Shown: in pieces, positions 48,062-57,814 of the stretch
Layout: each line of letters begins with the position of its first letter
Position numbering within the stretch: position 1 is the first letter of the stretch
NCBI RefSeq assembly: GCF_015453285.1
Contig: NZ_JADLZT010000001.1
Span: 372,001 to 436,000 of the forward strand
Reading direction: 5' to 3'
DNA length: 64,000 bases
From: Lysobacter niastensis
GTDB taxonomy: Bacteria > Pseudomonadota > Gammaproteobacteria > Xanthomonadales > Xanthomonadaceae
Notes under the pieces: model-generated
Database searches by the model: none
Seen by the model: the letters and a program-made list of their open reading frames with translations, nothing else
What the model was told of the DNA's origin: nothing
Position numbers and translations under genes: made by a program

Positions 48062-50434
48062 ATGAAATTCTCCGAGAACTGGCTGCGCCAGCATGTGCCG
48101 ACCAACGCAACGCGCGAGCAGCTCGCGGCGACGCTGACCGCGATCGGCCTGGAGGTCGAGGAAGTGACCGCGCTGGGCGAGTCGCTCGACGGCGTCGTCG
48201 TCGCGCAGATCGTCAGCGCAGAAAAGCATCCCGAGGCCGATCGGCTGCAGGTTTGCCAGGTCGATACCGGCAACGGCATGGTCCAGATCGTCTGTGGCGC
48301 GCCCAACGCGCGTGCGGGTCTGAAAGCTCCGCTGGCAATGGTCGGAGCCAACCTGCCCGGCGACATCGCGATCAAGGCTGCCAAGCTGCGGGGCGTCGAG
48401 TCGTTCGGCATGCTGTGTTCGGCCAAGGAGCTGGGCGTGGACCCGGATGCCTCCGGCCTGCTCGAACTGCCGGCCGACGCGCCGGTCGGCGCCGCACTGG
48501 CGCAATACCTGGCGCTGCCGGACGCATCGATCGAGATCAAGCTCACCCCGAACCGCGCCGACTGCTTCAGCGTGCGAGGCATCGCCTACGACGTGGCCGC
48601 CGCCGCGGGCGGGGAAGTCGCGCCGTTCGACATCGCACCGGTTGCAGCGCAGTCGGATGCGCGCTTGGCAATCGAGCTGAACGCCGGCGCCGATGCGCCG
48701 CGTTATTGCGGCCGTGTCATCGAAGGCGTCAACGCCTCCGTGCCGACGCCGGTGTGGATGGCCGAGCGCCTGCGTCGCAGCGGCATCCGCCCGGTGTCGT
48801 TCCTGGTCGATGTCACCCAGTACGTCATGCTCGAGCTCGGCCAGCCGATGCACGCGTTCGATCGCGACACGCTGAAGGGATCGGTCGGTGTACGTCGCGC
48901 GCGTGCCGGCGAAAGCCTCAAGCTGCTAGACGGTCGCGATGTCGTGCTGGACGAACAATTCCTCGCGATTACCGACGCCGACCGCGTGGTCGCGCTGGCG
49001 GGCGTGATGGGTGGCTTCGACACGCGCGTGACCGATGCCACGAAGAGCGTGTTCCTCGAAGCCGCGCACTTCGCACCCGCCGCGATCATCGGCCGTGGTC
49101 GCAAGCTGGGCCTGCACACCGATGCGGCCCATCGCTTCGAACGCGGTGTCGCGCCGGTGCTGCCGGAAACCGCCATCGAGTACGCAACGAAGCTGATCGT
49201 CGACATCGCCGGTGGCGTGTCGGGACCGGTGGTCGAGGCCGCGTTGCCGGAACACCTGCAGCCGTCGCATCCGATCCTGCTGCGCCGCGCGCGCCTGGCC
49301 CGCGTGCTGGGCCTGGATATCACCGACGACCAGGTGGAGCGCATCCTGCGTGGGCTGGGTCTCGATGTTGAGAGTGCGGCCGACGGCTGGCGCGTGGTGC
49401 CGCCGAGCCGCCGCTTCGACCTGGCGATCGAGGAGGACCTGATCGAGGAAGTCGCGCGCATCCACGGTTATGACGCGATCCCGACGACGCTGCCGGGCGG
49501 CGCCTCGCGCCTGGTGGCGCCGAGCGAGACCCGCATCGACGAAGCCGCGGTGCGCCGCCAGATGACGGCGCGCGATTACCTGGAGGCGGTCAACTACGCC
49601 TTCGTCGATGCGCAACTGCTGGCTGACTGGCACCTCGCCGACGGATGCGTGCCGCTGGCCAATCCGCTCAGCGCCGAGCTTGGTGTGATGCGCACGTCGC
49701 TTCTGCCGGGCCTGGTCGCCTCGGTGGCGCGCAATGCCGCGCGTCAGCAGCCGCGAGTCCGGCTGTTCGAACTGGGGCGCGTGTTCGCCGCCAACGGCAA
49801 TGAAGCCCCGATCGAGACGCGCCGAGTCGCGGCCGCCGTGATCGGTGCGGCCCGGCCCGAGCAATGGGGCGGCGAGTCGCGTGCTCTGGGCTTCCATGAC
49901 CTCAAGGGCGACCTCGACAGCCTCGCATCGCTGGCTGGAGCGCAACTGGAATACCGCAGTTCGCAAACGGCCTGGGCCCATCCGGGCCGTTCGGCGGATG
50001 TCTATCGCGACGGCGTCCGGCTGGGCTGGATCGGCCAGCTGCACCCGCGCCTCCAGCGTGCCCTCGATCTCGATGCCGAGGTCCTGGCGTTCGAACTCGA
50101 TTTCACCTCCCTGTTCAGCCGGGCGGTGCCGCGGGCCGGGCATCTGTCCAAGTTCCCGTCCGTCCGCCGCGATCTGGCGTTCGTCGTCGCGGAAAGCGCC
50201 CCGTGGGCGGAAATCTCGTCGGCCGTCCGGGCGGCCGCAGGCCCGGCGCTGCGGGATCTGGTGCTGTTCGACCGCTATCAGGGCAAGGGCGTGGAACCGG
50301 GATTCAAAAGCCTCGCTATGGGCTTGATTCTGCAGGATGAATCGCGCACGCTGACTGACCGCGAGGTGGACGCGGCGGTGTCCTCGGTGACCGAGGCGCT
50401 GCAGCGCAGCCACGGTGCGGTCATCCGCGGTTGA
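48062..50434 (+). CDS. pheT: Phenylalanyl-tRNA synthetase beta subunit
   Basis: A 790-residue subunit with an N-terminal tRNA-binding (EMAP/OB) domain (about 40-148, SAEKHPEADRLQVCQVD), B3/B4 editing domain, B5 domain, a catalytic-like core and a C-terminal ferredoxin-like anticodon-binding domain (HLSKFPSVRRDLAF onward). The start at 48062 (MKFSENWLRQHV) matches the family. An in-frame ATG at 48011 would read through the REP-like repeat and is rejected. It lies 152 bases after pheS. Confidence 0.97.
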   Translation: MKFSENWLRQHVPTNATREQLAATLTAIGLEVEEVTALGESLDGVVVAQIVSAEKHPEADRLQVCQVDTGNGMVQIVCGAPNARAGLKAPLAMVGANLPGDIAIKAAKLRGVESFGMLCSAKELGVDPDASGLLELPADAPVGAALAQYLALPDASIEIKLTPNRADCFSVRGIAYDVAAAAGGEVAPFDIAPVAAQSDARLAIELNAGADAPRYCGRVIEGVNASVPTPVWMAERLRRSGIRPVSFLVDVTQYVMLELGQPMHAFDRDTLKGSVGVRRARAGESLKLLDGRDVVLDEQFLAITDADRVVALAGVMGGFDTRVTDATKSVFLEAAHFAPAAIIGRGRKLGLHTDAAHRFERGVAPVLPETAIEYATKLIVDIAGGVSGPVVEAALPEHLQPSHPILLRRARLARVLGLDITDDQVERILRGLGLDVESAADGWRVVPPSRRFDLAIEEDLIEEVARIHGYDAIPTTLPGGASRLVAPSETRIDEAAVRRQMTARDYLEAVNYAFVDAQLLADWHLADGCVPLANPLSAELGVMRTSLLPGLVASVARNAARQQPRVRLFELGRVFAANGNEAPIETRRVAAAVIGAARPEQWGGESRALGFHDLKGDLDSLASLAGAQLEYRSSQTAWAHPGRSADVYRDGVRLGWIGQLHPRLQRALDLDAEVLAFELDFTSLFSRAVPRAGHLSKFPSVRRDLAFVVAESAPWAEISSAVRAAAGPALRDLVLFDRYQGKGVEPGFKSLAMGLILQDESRTLTDREVDAAVSSVTEALQRSHGAVIRG

Positions 50435-50446
50435 GGTAGGAAGGGC

Positions 50447-50749
50447 ATGGCACTGACCAAGGCTGAAATGGCGGAACGCCTGTTCGACGAAGTCGGGCTG
50501 AACAAGCGCGAGGCGAAGGAATTCGTCGATTCGTTCTTCGACGCCCTGCGCGAGGCTCTCGAGCACGGCCGGCAGGTCAAGCTGTCGGGTTTCGGCAATT
50601 TCGACCTGCGCCGCAAGAACCAGCGCCCCGGCCGCAACCCGAAGACCGGTGAGGAGATTCCGATCTCCGCCCGCACGGTGGTGACCTTCCGTCCGGGCCA
50701 GAAGCTCAAGGAACGCGTCGAAGCCTACGTTGGAGGTGAGCATGCTTGA
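50447..50749 (+). CDS. ihfA: Integration host factor alpha subunit
   Basis: A 100-residue HU/IHF-family DNA-bending protein. [24 protein letters not shown] and [20 protein letters not shown] (the DNA-wrapping arm with Pro) identify IHF alpha rather than HU or IHF beta. It follows pheT by 12 bases, the conserved arrangement, and its end overlaps the merR gene by eight bases. Confidence 0.96.
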   Translation: MALTKAEMAERLFDEVGLNKREAKEFVDSFFDALREALEHGRQVKLSGFGNFDLRRKNQRPGRNPKTGEEIPISARTVVTFRPGQKLKERVEAYVGGEHA

Positions 50750-51098
50750 TCCGGGCAGCAATCGAGAACTGCCGCCAATCCCAGCCAAGCGCTACTTCAC
50801 CATCGGTGAAGTCAGTGAGCTGTGCGACGTCAAGCCGCACGTGCTGCGCTACTGGGAGACCGAGTTCCCGACGCTCAATCCGGTCAAGCGCCGCGGCAAT
50901 CGCCGCTACTACCAGCGCCACGAGGTGCTGATGGTCCGGCAGATCCGCGGCCTGTTGTACGAACAGGGCTACACCATCGGCGGTGCGCGCCTGCGCCTGG
51001 AAGGCGAGGCGGCCAAGGACGAGTCGGCGTTGAGCTCGCAGATCATCAAGCAGGTGCGCATGGAGTTGGAAGAAGTCCTGCACCTGCTGCGCCGCTGA
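50742..51098 (+). CDS. MerR-family transcriptional regulator
   Basis: A 118-residue MerR protein with a winged helix ([24 protein letters not shown]) and a short C-terminal helix for dimerisation, but no obvious metal-binding Cys. Orthologues are found directly after ihfA in many proteobacteria; the target is unknown. The ATG at 50742 has GGAGG five bases upstream. The terminal segment [17 protein letters not shown] is a probable coiled coil. Confidence 0.93.
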   Translation: MLDPGSNRELPPIPAKRYFTIGEVSELCDVKPHVLRYWETEFPTLNPVKRRGNRRYYQRHEVLMVRQIRGLLYEQGYTIGGARLRLEGEAAKDESALSSQIIKQVRMELEEVLHLLRR

Positions 51099-51193
51099 AC
51101 ATCGTGGCTTGCGGATATCGGTCGATGCATGGCCGGATCCGCCGTTAAACCGCTATACTTCACGCCCGCCTTCGGGCGGACATCGCAACACGT

Positions 51194-51270
51194 CGGGGCG
51201 TAGCGCAGCCTGGTAGCGCATCTGCCTGGGGGGCAGAGGGTCGTCGGTTCAAATCCGGCCGTCCCGACCA
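51194..51270 (+). tRNA. tRNA-Pro (anticodon GGG)
   Basis: A 77-base tRNA with acceptor stem CGGGGCG / CGTCCCG (one G-T), D arm AGCGCAGCCTGGTAGCGC, anticodon GGG in CTGGGGG, T arm CGGTTCAAATCCG and an encoded CCA. It is followed 12 bases later by a strong terminator. Confidence 0.97.
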
Positions 51271-51282
51271 ATATTCGAAATC

Positions 51283-51320
51283 AAACCGCTCTCTCGCCTC
51301 GTGCGAGGGAGCGGTTTTTT
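51283..51320 (+). terminator. Terminator of tRNA-Pro
   Basis: A long stem, ACCGCTC + CTCGC pairing with GCGAG + GAGCGGT, runs directly into six T. Confidence 0.92.
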
Positions 51321-51689
51321 CGTTGTGGCGCAGGCGATGCGAAGGCCAAGAGCTTCGGCATTCTCTCCATGCCCGAGGACTTTGCTGGATTCGCAGCTTC
51401 CTTCGACACTGTTTGAAAGCACTCTCCACCAGAGCATCACGCACGCAGTTGAGTACTCCTGCCTGCTTCCGTATGACCTGTTGCGCGTCTCCGCAACCTG
51501 CACTTTCAACGTCGCACAGATCTGGGGCGGCTTCTTTGCGGTGCCACCCGGCGGCACACTCTGCCCGGTTCCTACCGTTCGTCGAATCCACCGGTTATCC
51601 GCCACTTGTCCACAGGGTTATCCGTCGCGTCCGTCGGCGGGCAGGGGTAGCTTCGACGGCGTTCAGGGGACCTTTGCCGGGGGGTATCA
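51321..51689. other. Intergenic region with DnaA-box-like cluster
   Basis: No convincing gene. The composition is less GC-rich than neighbours. Between 51595 and 51626 three 9-mers resemble DnaA boxes in one orientation: TTATCCGCC, TTGTCCACA and TTATCCGTC, two to three bases apart. An open frame across 51301-51693 has no ribosome-binding site and odd composition, so it is not called. Confidence 0.4.
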
Positions 51690-51923
51690 ATGAGTCGGAG
51701 CAGCATCCAGTACAGAAGTGCGATGGAGCGCTATGTGTCGCTTGCGGATCCGCAGGAAATCGCAGACCTGATCGATGACTACCTGCTGGCGCGCAATTAC
51801 AGCCTGACAGAGCAGAGTCGCGAACTGGTCCGGAATGTCCTTGCTCCATTCCGGTCGCATGCCCCGATGCTTCGGGCAGACCTGATCGGGTTTCTCGACA
51901 CGATGATCGCGCCGGCCCGGTGA
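51690..51923 (+). CDS. Small helical hypothetical protein (77 aa)
   Basis: A 77-residue soluble protein with no signal or membrane segment; the whole chain looks helical (LADPQEIADLIDDYLLARNY; SRELVRNVLAPF). The ATG is preceded by CCGGGGGG, and a strong terminator follows the stop by 38 bases, which supports a real transcript. I do not recognise a family. The AT-richer intergenic DNA upstream would hold its promoter. Confidence 0.6.
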   Translation: MSRSSIQYRSAMERYVSLADPQEIADLIDDYLLARNYSLTEQSRELVRNVLAPFRSHAPMLRADLIGFLDTMIAPAR

Positions 51924-51961
51924 ATCCGGGCGGCGTAGCATCTCGCCAGAGGCAGCGAAAT

Positions 51962-51993
51962 GCGGACCGGTATCCCCGGTCCGCTTTTTTTTT
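51962..51993 (+). terminator. Terminator after the 77-aa gene
   Basis: GCGGACCGG-TATCC-CCGGTCCGC followed by nine T, a textbook rho-independent terminator. Confidence 0.95.
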
Positions 51994-52059
51994 ACCTATG
52001 GAACTTGGCTAAGCCGTGGCAGTCTGATTGGCAACCGGTCAATGCAGCAAGGACGTTCC

Positions 52060-53058
52060 ATGCGCCGATTACTGTTGGTTTCCTGTCTCGCACTGTTGTC
52101 CATCTCCAGGGCGTTAGCCCAGGCCGCCGCGCCGCCGCCTGAAGGCGAGATCCGCGATCTCGCACCCATCGTGGTCAGTGGTGTACAGCCTGGTCCCGGC
52201 ATGTGGAAGGTATCGAAGGGCGATCACGCCATGTGGGTGCTCGGCACGATCTCGCCGGTCCCCAAGCGCATGGAATGGGAAGCACGCGACGTGGAGGCCG
52301 TGATCGCACGGGCGCAGGAGTTCATCGAGGCCCCGGGCGTGAGGGTCGACGCCAAGGCCGGATTCTTCCAGCGGCTCGCACTCGTGCCCAAGGCGCTGGG
52401 CGCTCGCAAGAACCCCGATGGATTGACGCTTGAACAGGTCGTGCCCGCCGACATGTACGCCCGCTGGCTGCCGCTCAAGCGCAAATACATGGGCAACGAC
52501 GCCGGCATCGAGCAGTGGCGCCCGATGTTTGCCGCGATGGAGCTCTATCAGGAGGCGATCGACGACTCTGGTTTGAAGCAGGGTGGACTGGTCGCACCGG
52601 TCGTGGATCGTGCGGTGAAGAAGTACAAGGTCAACCGGACGTCGCCGACGTTGATGATCATGATCGAGGACCCTAAGCAGGCCCTGCTGGAGTTCCGTGA
52701 ATCCCAGCTCGACGACCTGGATTGCTTCGGTAAGACCCTGCAACGGCTTGAGACGGACCTGGACACGATGCGCGACCGTGCCAACGCCTGGGCGACCGGC
52801 GATCTCGACACGCTGCGCGCATTGCCCTACAGCGACCAGAACGAGGCCTGCCTGCGCGCAGCCGCGCGCGCGGGCGTGCTGCGCAAGCGCGCCGGCGATA
52901 TCGAGGCTCAGGTGGAATCGCGCTGGATGGAGGCCGCGGAAAAGGCGCTGGCGAACAATGCCGTCACGTTCGCGGTACTGCCGATGCGCGAACTGCTCAA
53001 GCCCGACGGTTACATTGCCAAGCTGCAGTCGAAGGGCTACGTCGTGGAGGCGCCGTAG
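52060..53058 (+). CDS. TraB/GumN family secreted protein
   Basis: A 332-residue protein with a signal peptide (about 1-22, ending RALAQA) and a TraB/GumN (TIKI-like) domain: KVSKGDHAMWVLGTISPVPK near residues 50-75 is the first conserved segment, and the C-terminal part includes NNAVTFAVLPMRELL. GumN-type proteins include putative metalloproteases; here the usual GTIH-type His is replaced by Ser (GTIS), so activity is doubtful. AAGGA precedes ATG 52060. Confidence 0.85.
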   Translation: MRRLLLVSCLALLSISRALAQAAAPPPEGEIRDLAPIVVSGVQPGPGMWKVSKGDHAMWVLGTISPVPKRMEWEARDVEAVIARAQEFIEAPGVRVDAKAGFFQRLALVPKALGARKNPDGLTLEQVVPADMYARWLPLKRKYMGNDAGIEQWRPMFAAMELYQEAIDDSGLKQGGLVAPVVDRAVKKYKVNRTSPTLMIMIEDPKQALLEFRESQLDDLDCFGKTLQRLETDLDTMRDRANAWATGDLDTLRALPYSDQNEACLRAAARAGVLRKRAGDIEAQVESRWMEAAEKALANNAVTFAVLPMRELLKPDGYIAKLQSKGYVVEAP

Positions 53059-53095
53059 TCGTTGGTCTAACGCGAGGTATTGGGGCGAACGCGGC

Positions 53096-54481
53096 CTAGA
53101 CGGCTTTCTTGAACGCCCAGTACAGGGCCTTGGCCCTGGAATACGCCGGCGAATCACCGGCCACGGAAGCGCGGAAGAAATCGATGGCCTTCATTTCCAT
53201 CTTGTGCCGCCAGAACTCCCAGGGATCCCGATGCCGATAGGCTTCGAAATAGCGGTCCAGTTCCTCTGACGTATTGGCTTCGGCCTGATCCGAGTAGCGG
53301 GCGACGTAGGGCGTGAAATCGGGGTAGAGCCCCGAGCGCGGCCAGCTGCCGATCAGCGTGGTCTTCATGAAGTTGCCGATTAGGAGGTCGTCGAAGATCC
53401 GGTACTCCACCGCGGTCATCAACGAGTTGCGCGGAACCTCGAAGCGAAGGCTACGCCGGTTGCCCTGGCCGAGCGGTATCTCGAAATCACTTGCCCCGAC
53501 TCTCAACACGATCGAATCGAGCCACGACTTCAGGTGCTCCACGCGCTGGAAATAGGCCCGACATTGCGCCTGGTCGCTGGCGCTGAGCACATCCCCCCAG
53601 TCGTCGCCAAAGTCCGCCGGCCTGTATATGCGGCCATCGTTCGGCTTGGGTGCGATCGGCCCATGCTCGTCGGTCTCGCAGTCCCAGCGAGTGAAGGCCG
53701 GCAGCAACTCCACGCTGTTCGACTCGAAGCCAACGGCGAAGTCCGCGATGGGTGTCGTGTATTCGCTCGCCCACTCCGAGTCTTCACGCTGATACTTGTG
53801 CATCGTGGAAAACGGGATGTAATGCGTTACGCCGTAGCTTTCCGCACTGTGCTTCACCGCCTGGCCGACGGGAAGCTTCAACCCCGCCTTGGGGACGATG
53901 AAGGTTCCATCTTCGCGGTAGTAGTTGATCATGTCGGCGTCGCCGTAGCCGATCAGCGAAAGCAGGAAGCTCTTGTCGAACTCCCGGATCACCTTGCGGA
54001 CGTGGCGCCCCCAGCCGCGGTCGATCGCGTCGTTGGTGTTGACCAGCAGGCGCCCGTTCACATCGATCAGGATGATCGCATCCTGGTAGTAGTCCGAAAT
54101 GCACTGCACGCGCACGTGCGGTGACAGGGTGACCCACTCCTTCTGCGGCAACACTTTGACGCGGTGCCCCATCCTTTCGAGATCGCTCCTGATCCGCTGG
54201 CCGTGATGATCGGGCAGGAGGATGGTGCGTCCGAGGAAGAGCGGCAGCGACTCGGGATTCAGGTGGTCGGGATGCCCATGCGAGAACCAGATGAAGGGAG
54301 ATTCCTTCGCGGCCTGCTTCAGTTCGGGCGGAATTTCGTGACTGAGAGTCCAGCTGCCGAAATAGCTGGAACCCTCGATCCAGGGGTCCGTGGCCAGCAG
54401 CGGCCTGCCCTCGTCATACACCAGGATCGTTGCATTTCCGATGGTTTCGAAACCGCATCGAAAAGGTGTTTGGCTGCCCAT
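53096..54481 (-). CDS. MBL-fold metal-dependent hydrolase, orphan
   Basis: A 461-residue metallo-beta-lactamase-fold protein. The metal-binding motif is SHGHPDHL (His68, His70, Asp72, His73), preceded by LLATDPWIEGSSYFGSW. The later Asp/His sites lie in the NTNDAIDRG region. A C-terminal part of about 180 residues is not typical of small MBL enzymes. Overall it recalls the UlaG/CMAH-like branch that acts on sugars or sugar nucleotides. No sugar genes are nearby. GGGGAG precedes the ATG. Substrate unknown. Confidence 0.75.
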   Translation of the reverse strand: MGSQTPFRCGFETIGNATILVYDEGRPLLATDPWIEGSSYFGSWTLSHEIPPELKQAAKESPFIWFSHGHPDHLNPESLPLFLGRTILLPDHHGQRIRSDLERMGHRVKVLPQKEWVTLSPHVRVQCISDYYQDAIILIDVNGRLLVNTNDAIDRGWGRHVRKVIREFDKSFLLSLIGYGDADMINYYREDGTFIVPKAGLKLPVGQAVKHSAESYGVTHYIPFSTMHKYQREDSEWASEYTTPIADFAVGFESNSVELLPAFTRWDCETDEHGPIAPKPNDGRIYRPADFGDDWGDVLSASDQAQCRAYFQRVEHLKSWLDSIVLRVGASDFEIPLGQGNRRSLRFEVPRNSLMTAVEYRIFDDLLIGNFMKTTLIGSWPRSGLYPDFTPYVARYSDQAEANTSEELDRYFEAYRHRDPWEFWRHKMEMKAIDFFRASVAGDSPAYSRAKALYWAFKKAV

Positions 54482-54728
54482 CGTTGTTCATCTCCCCGGC
54501 ACATGCATTCCGCGAGAAAAATGGCTGGATGACACCCAAACGGTGTACTCAGCATCTCATCCACGGACCTACTTGAACGCGAGTCGCGCGCTGACCCGGT
54601 CAAACGCACGTCGTGCTCTTGCCAGGAATAACGCGAATCGACAGTCCTGCCGGGCGGGGCGCCCGGCACGAACGATCATATGCCTGTCGTCCTTGGTGGC
54701 GTGATCGTCCGAGTGCGGCAGTCGCTGC
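54482..54728. other. Intergenic region between dxs and the MBL-fold gene
   Basis: It holds the upstream region of the minus-strand MBL gene. A hairpin GCCGGGCG/CGCCCGGC near 54649-54667 may stall dxs transcripts; it has no T-run. Open frames here have no convincing protein character. Confidence 0.4.
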
Positions 54729-56648
54729 TTACACGGCGGCGCTGCGCGCTTTCGGATCGCCCTGCTGGGGCCAGCGCTGCAGGACGGCTGCACGGATTCC
54801 GGCGACGTCCAGTCCGGCTTCGCTCAACAGCTGTTCGCGGCTCGCGTGGTGCTGGAATGCATCGGGCAGGCCCAAGTGCAGCACCGGCATGGTGATGCCT
54901 TCGGCGGCGAGCAGTTCGGCGACACCCGAACCCGCACCGCCAGCGACCACGTTGTCCTCGATCGTCACGAAGCCGTCGTGGTGGCGTACGAGTTCGAGGA
55001 TCATCGCGCGGTCCAAGGGTTTCACGAAGCGCATGTTGACCACGGTCAAGCCGAGTTCCTCGCCCGCCTTTTCGGCAGCCGTGACGACGGCGCCAAAGGC
55101 GAGCAGGGCGATGCCGTGTCCGCGGCGGCGAACCTCGGCCTTGCCGATCGGGAGGGTGTCGAGTTCAGGTTGCACGGCGACGCCGGGGCCGGTGCCGCGC
55201 GGATACCGCACCGCCGCTGGACCTTCGTACTGGAAGCCAGTGCTGAGCATCTGCCGGCACTCGTTCTCGTCGGCCGGTGCCATCACCACCATGTTTGGCA
55301 CGCAGCGCAGATAGCTCAGGTCGAGGTTGCCCGCATGCGTAGCGCCATCCGGGCCGACCACGCCGCCGCGGTCGATCGCGAACAGTACGTCCAGGTTCTG
55401 GATGGCGACGTCGTGCACGAGCTGGTCGTAACCGCGCTGCAGGAACGTCGAGTAGATCGCGACCACCGGCTTGACGCCTTCGCAGGCCATGCCGGCGGCC
55501 AGGGTGACGGCGTGTTGCTCGGCGATGGCGACGTCGAAGTAGCGCTGCGGGTATTCCTTGCTGAAGCGCACCAGGCCTGAGCCCTCGCGCATCGCCGGGG
55601 TGATGCCCATCAGCCTGCTGTCGACGGCGGCCATGTCGCACAGCCATTCGCCGAAGACGTCGGTGTACGTCGGCTTCTTCGCGCCAGGCTTGCTGACCAT
55701 TCCCTGCGCCGGATCGAACGGGCTGACCGCGTGGTATCCGATCTGGTCGCCTTCGGCGAGTTCGTAGCCCTTGCCCTTGGTCGTGATGATGTGCAGCAAC
55801 TGCGGACCCTGGAGGCCCTTGAGCGTCTTGAGCGCACCCAGCAATGCGTCCATATCGTGGCCGTCGATCGGGCCGGTGTAATGGAAGCCCAACTCCTCGA
55901 AGAACGTGGAGGGCACGAACATGCCCTTCCAGTGTTCTTCCCAGCGCTTTACGAACTTCGCCGGGCCGCTGTGCTTGTCGCCCAGCAGCTTCTTGCCGCC
56001 TTCGCGGATCGCGTTGAGGGTGCGGCTGCCGGTCAGGCGCCCCAGCATCCGAGTGACGCCACCGACGTTCTCGGAGATCGACATCTGGTTGTCGTTGAGG
56101 ATGACCAGCAGGTTCGGCTCGATGCCGTCCGGCTCGTCGCCCATGCCGCCGCCATGCGCCAATGCCTCGAAGGCCATGCCGCCGGTGATCGCGCCGTCGC
56201 CGATCACGGCCACGACCTTGCGCTCGTCGCCCATGCGCTGGAGCGCGATGGCCATGCCAAGGGCGGCGGAAATCGAGGTCGAGGAGTGGCCGACGCCGAA
56301 CGTGTCGTACTCGGATTCTTCCCGCTTGGGGAAGGGTGCCACGCCGTCCTTCTGCTTGACGGTGTGGATGGTGTCGCGCCGTCCGGTGAGGATCTTGTGC
56401 GGATAGCTCTGGTGGCCGACGTCCCACACCAGGCGGTCCACCGGAGTTTCGTAGAGCCAGTGCAGCGCGACCGTCAGTTCGATGACACCCAGTCCGGCGC
56501 CGAAGTGGCCGCCGACTTTGGCGACCTGTTCGATCAGATAGGCGCGCAGTTCGTCGGCGATCACGGCCAGTTCCTCTTCAGGGAACTGGCGCAGGTCGGC
56601 GGGAACTTCGATTCGGGAAAGACGCGGGTAGCGCTGCGGATCGATCAT
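54729..56648 (-). CDS. dxs: 1-deoxy-D-xylulose-5-phosphate synthase
   Basis: A 639-residue thiamine-diphosphate enzyme that makes DXP from pyruvate and glyceraldehyde-3-phosphate, the first step of the MEP isoprenoid pathway. The catalytic [12 protein letters not shown] (His near 80), ThDP-binding [18 protein letters not shown] (GDG...N with LNDNQMSIS) and transketolase segment [16 protein letters not shown] are intact. Length is normal. It stands alone on the minus strand, next to a receiver-like gene. Confidence 0.97.
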   Translation of the reverse strand: MIDPQRYPRLSRIEVPADLRQFPEEELAVIADELRAYLIEQVAKVGGHFGAGLGVIELTVALHWLYETPVDRLVWDVGHQSYPHKILTGRRDTIHTVKQKDGVAPFPKREESEYDTFGVGHSSTSISAALGMAIALQRMGDERKVVAVIGDGAITGGMAFEALAHGGGMGDEPDGIEPNLLVILNDNQMSISENVGGVTRMLGRLTGSRTLNAIREGGKKLLGDKHSGPAKFVKRWEEHWKGMFVPSTFFEELGFHYTGPIDGHDMDALLGALKTLKGLQGPQLLHIITTKGKGYELAEGDQIGYHAVSPFDPAQGMVSKPGAKKPTYTDVFGEWLCDMAAVDSRLMGITPAMREGSGLVRFSKEYPQRYFDVAIAEQHAVTLAAGMACEGVKPVVAIYSTFLQRGYDQLVHDVAIQNLDVLFAIDRGGVVGPDGATHAGNLDLSYLRCVPNMVVMAPADENECRQMLSTGFQYEGPAAVRYPRGTGPGVAVQPELDTLPIGKAEVRRRGHGIALLAFGAVVTAAEKAGEELGLTVVNMRFVKPLDRAMILELVRHHDGFVTIEDNVVAGGAGSGVAELLAAEGITMPVLHLGLPDAFQHHASREQLLSEAGLDVAGIRAAVLQRWPQQGDPKARSAAV

Positions 56649-56731
56649 TACGACGGGATCTGGCGATTAGCCGCCAATTGTCCCGCCGCGGACGCGCCCC
56701 GGCAAGGCGCGGCCTCGGAAGCCCTTCAGAC

Positions 56732-57814
56732 TCAGCGGCCGCGAAGCCGCCCGAACAGGCCGCCGGACTTGGGCGGATCGGCTTCCGGCTCGGGTTCGCG
56801 GAAGGGCTCGGCGAACCCGGTGGCCAGGTTGGCATTCACGAAATCGGTCGCCTCCTCCGGCGTCACGCCACTGGCGTCAGCGATTTCGGGAAGCGTGGCC
56901 GGCCCTTTCATCATCGCCGTGGCGATGCGGAAGTGCTTGGGGAACTCACGCTCGGTCTGCGGCCACTTGAGCAGTTGGTATCGGGCGCCCGGGTCGTAGC
57001 CTGCGGCAAGCCGGCCGCGATCGGCCAGCAGGGCGCCGAACCACACCAGGCGACCCAGCGGCTGCGGCACCCCGAGCGTAGCAGCCTGGCGATCCCATTC
57101 AGCCGCGTCGAGCGCGACGAAATCGGCTTCATCCAGTGGGCCCTGGAAGGCGGCGTCCAACGGCTTGAGCAGGGCGGGTCCGTGGTACTGGCGACGCTCG
57201 GCATCGATCAACAGCACCAGGGAGTCGCGCTGGAAACGGCGCTTGCCTTTGAGCGCGCCGGGGGCCAGCCAATCACCAAGGCGGCGCTCGACAGGGGCGG
57301 CTGGGGCCGGTGGCGCAGGTTGCGGCGCCTGTGCCGCTTCGGAGGGCACGGTGTCGGGCTCAGGGGCTGCAACGGCCGCGGGCGCCACGGCCATCGGCAC
57401 CGGTTCGCTGGTGACGGCGGCCGGAGCTTCGATTGGAGTGGGGGGCGGTGTTTCCGGCTCGGGCGTGTTCGCCGGTGCCGCCAGTGGTGCGGAAGTCCTC
57501 GGTTCCGGCGCGCCGGAATCGAGTTGCTGCAGCAGTGCCTTGAGTTCGCCTGCGCCAAACGGCTTGCCCAGCCGGTACTCGGTCTGGACCCGGGAAGCCG
57601 ATGTCAGGCCGATCACCGTCTTGCCCGCGCCGTGCAGGCGCAACCAGCTCATCGGCCCATACATGCTGTCCATGTCGACGACGACGTAGTCGGCATCCGC
57701 GTCGGAAAGCAACTGCCAATGACCGCCTACTCGGGCGTTCGCATCTGCGAAGGCCGCCTGTAGTGCGGACTCCGTTACCGGATCCATTCCGGTGAGACCC
57801 AAGGTGGGGCGCAT
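56732..57814 (-). CDS. Receiver-like protein with Pro/Ala linker and C-terminal winged-helix-like domain
   Basis: A 360-residue cytoplasmic protein of unknown function. Residues 1-100 look like a degenerate response-regulator receiver: DADYVVVDMDS at the phosphoacceptor strand, TVIGLTSA at the fourth strand and LGKPFGAGELKALLQ with the Lys-Pro pair. Residues about 103-180 are an Ala/Pro/Glu linker. The C-terminal part (about 185-340) ends in a helix-turn-helix-like LPEIADASGVTPEEATDFV. It is divergent from the GTPase/pseudokinase operon and probably shares its regulatory region and pathway; that link is inferred. Confidence 0.72.
   Translation of the reverse strand: MRPTLGLTGMDPVTESALQAAFADANARVGGHWQLLSDADADYVVVDMDSMYGPMSWLRLHGAGKTVIGLTSASRVQTEYRLGKPFGAGELKALLQQLDSGAPEPRTSAPLAAPANTPEPETPPPTPIEAPAAVTSEPVPMAVAPAAVAAPEPDTVPSEAAQAPQPAPPAPAAPVERRLGDWLAPGALKGKRRFQRDSLVLLIDAERRQYHGPALLKPLDAAFQGPLDEADFVALDAAEWDRQAATLGVPQPLGRLVWFGALLADRGRLAAGYDPGARYQLLKWPQTEREFPKHFRIATAMMKGPATLPEIADASGVTPEEATDFVNANLATGFAEPFREPEPEADPPKSGGLFGRLRGR

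Noticed and set aside
51595-51626. Chromosomal replication origin
   Set aside because: Three DnaA-like boxes alone are not enough: dnaA, dnaN, gidA and an AT-rich unwinding region are all missing here.
51301-51693. A 130-codon open frame after tRNA-Pro
   Set aside because: It begins inside the tRNA terminator, has no ribosome-binding site, and its composition is not protein-like.
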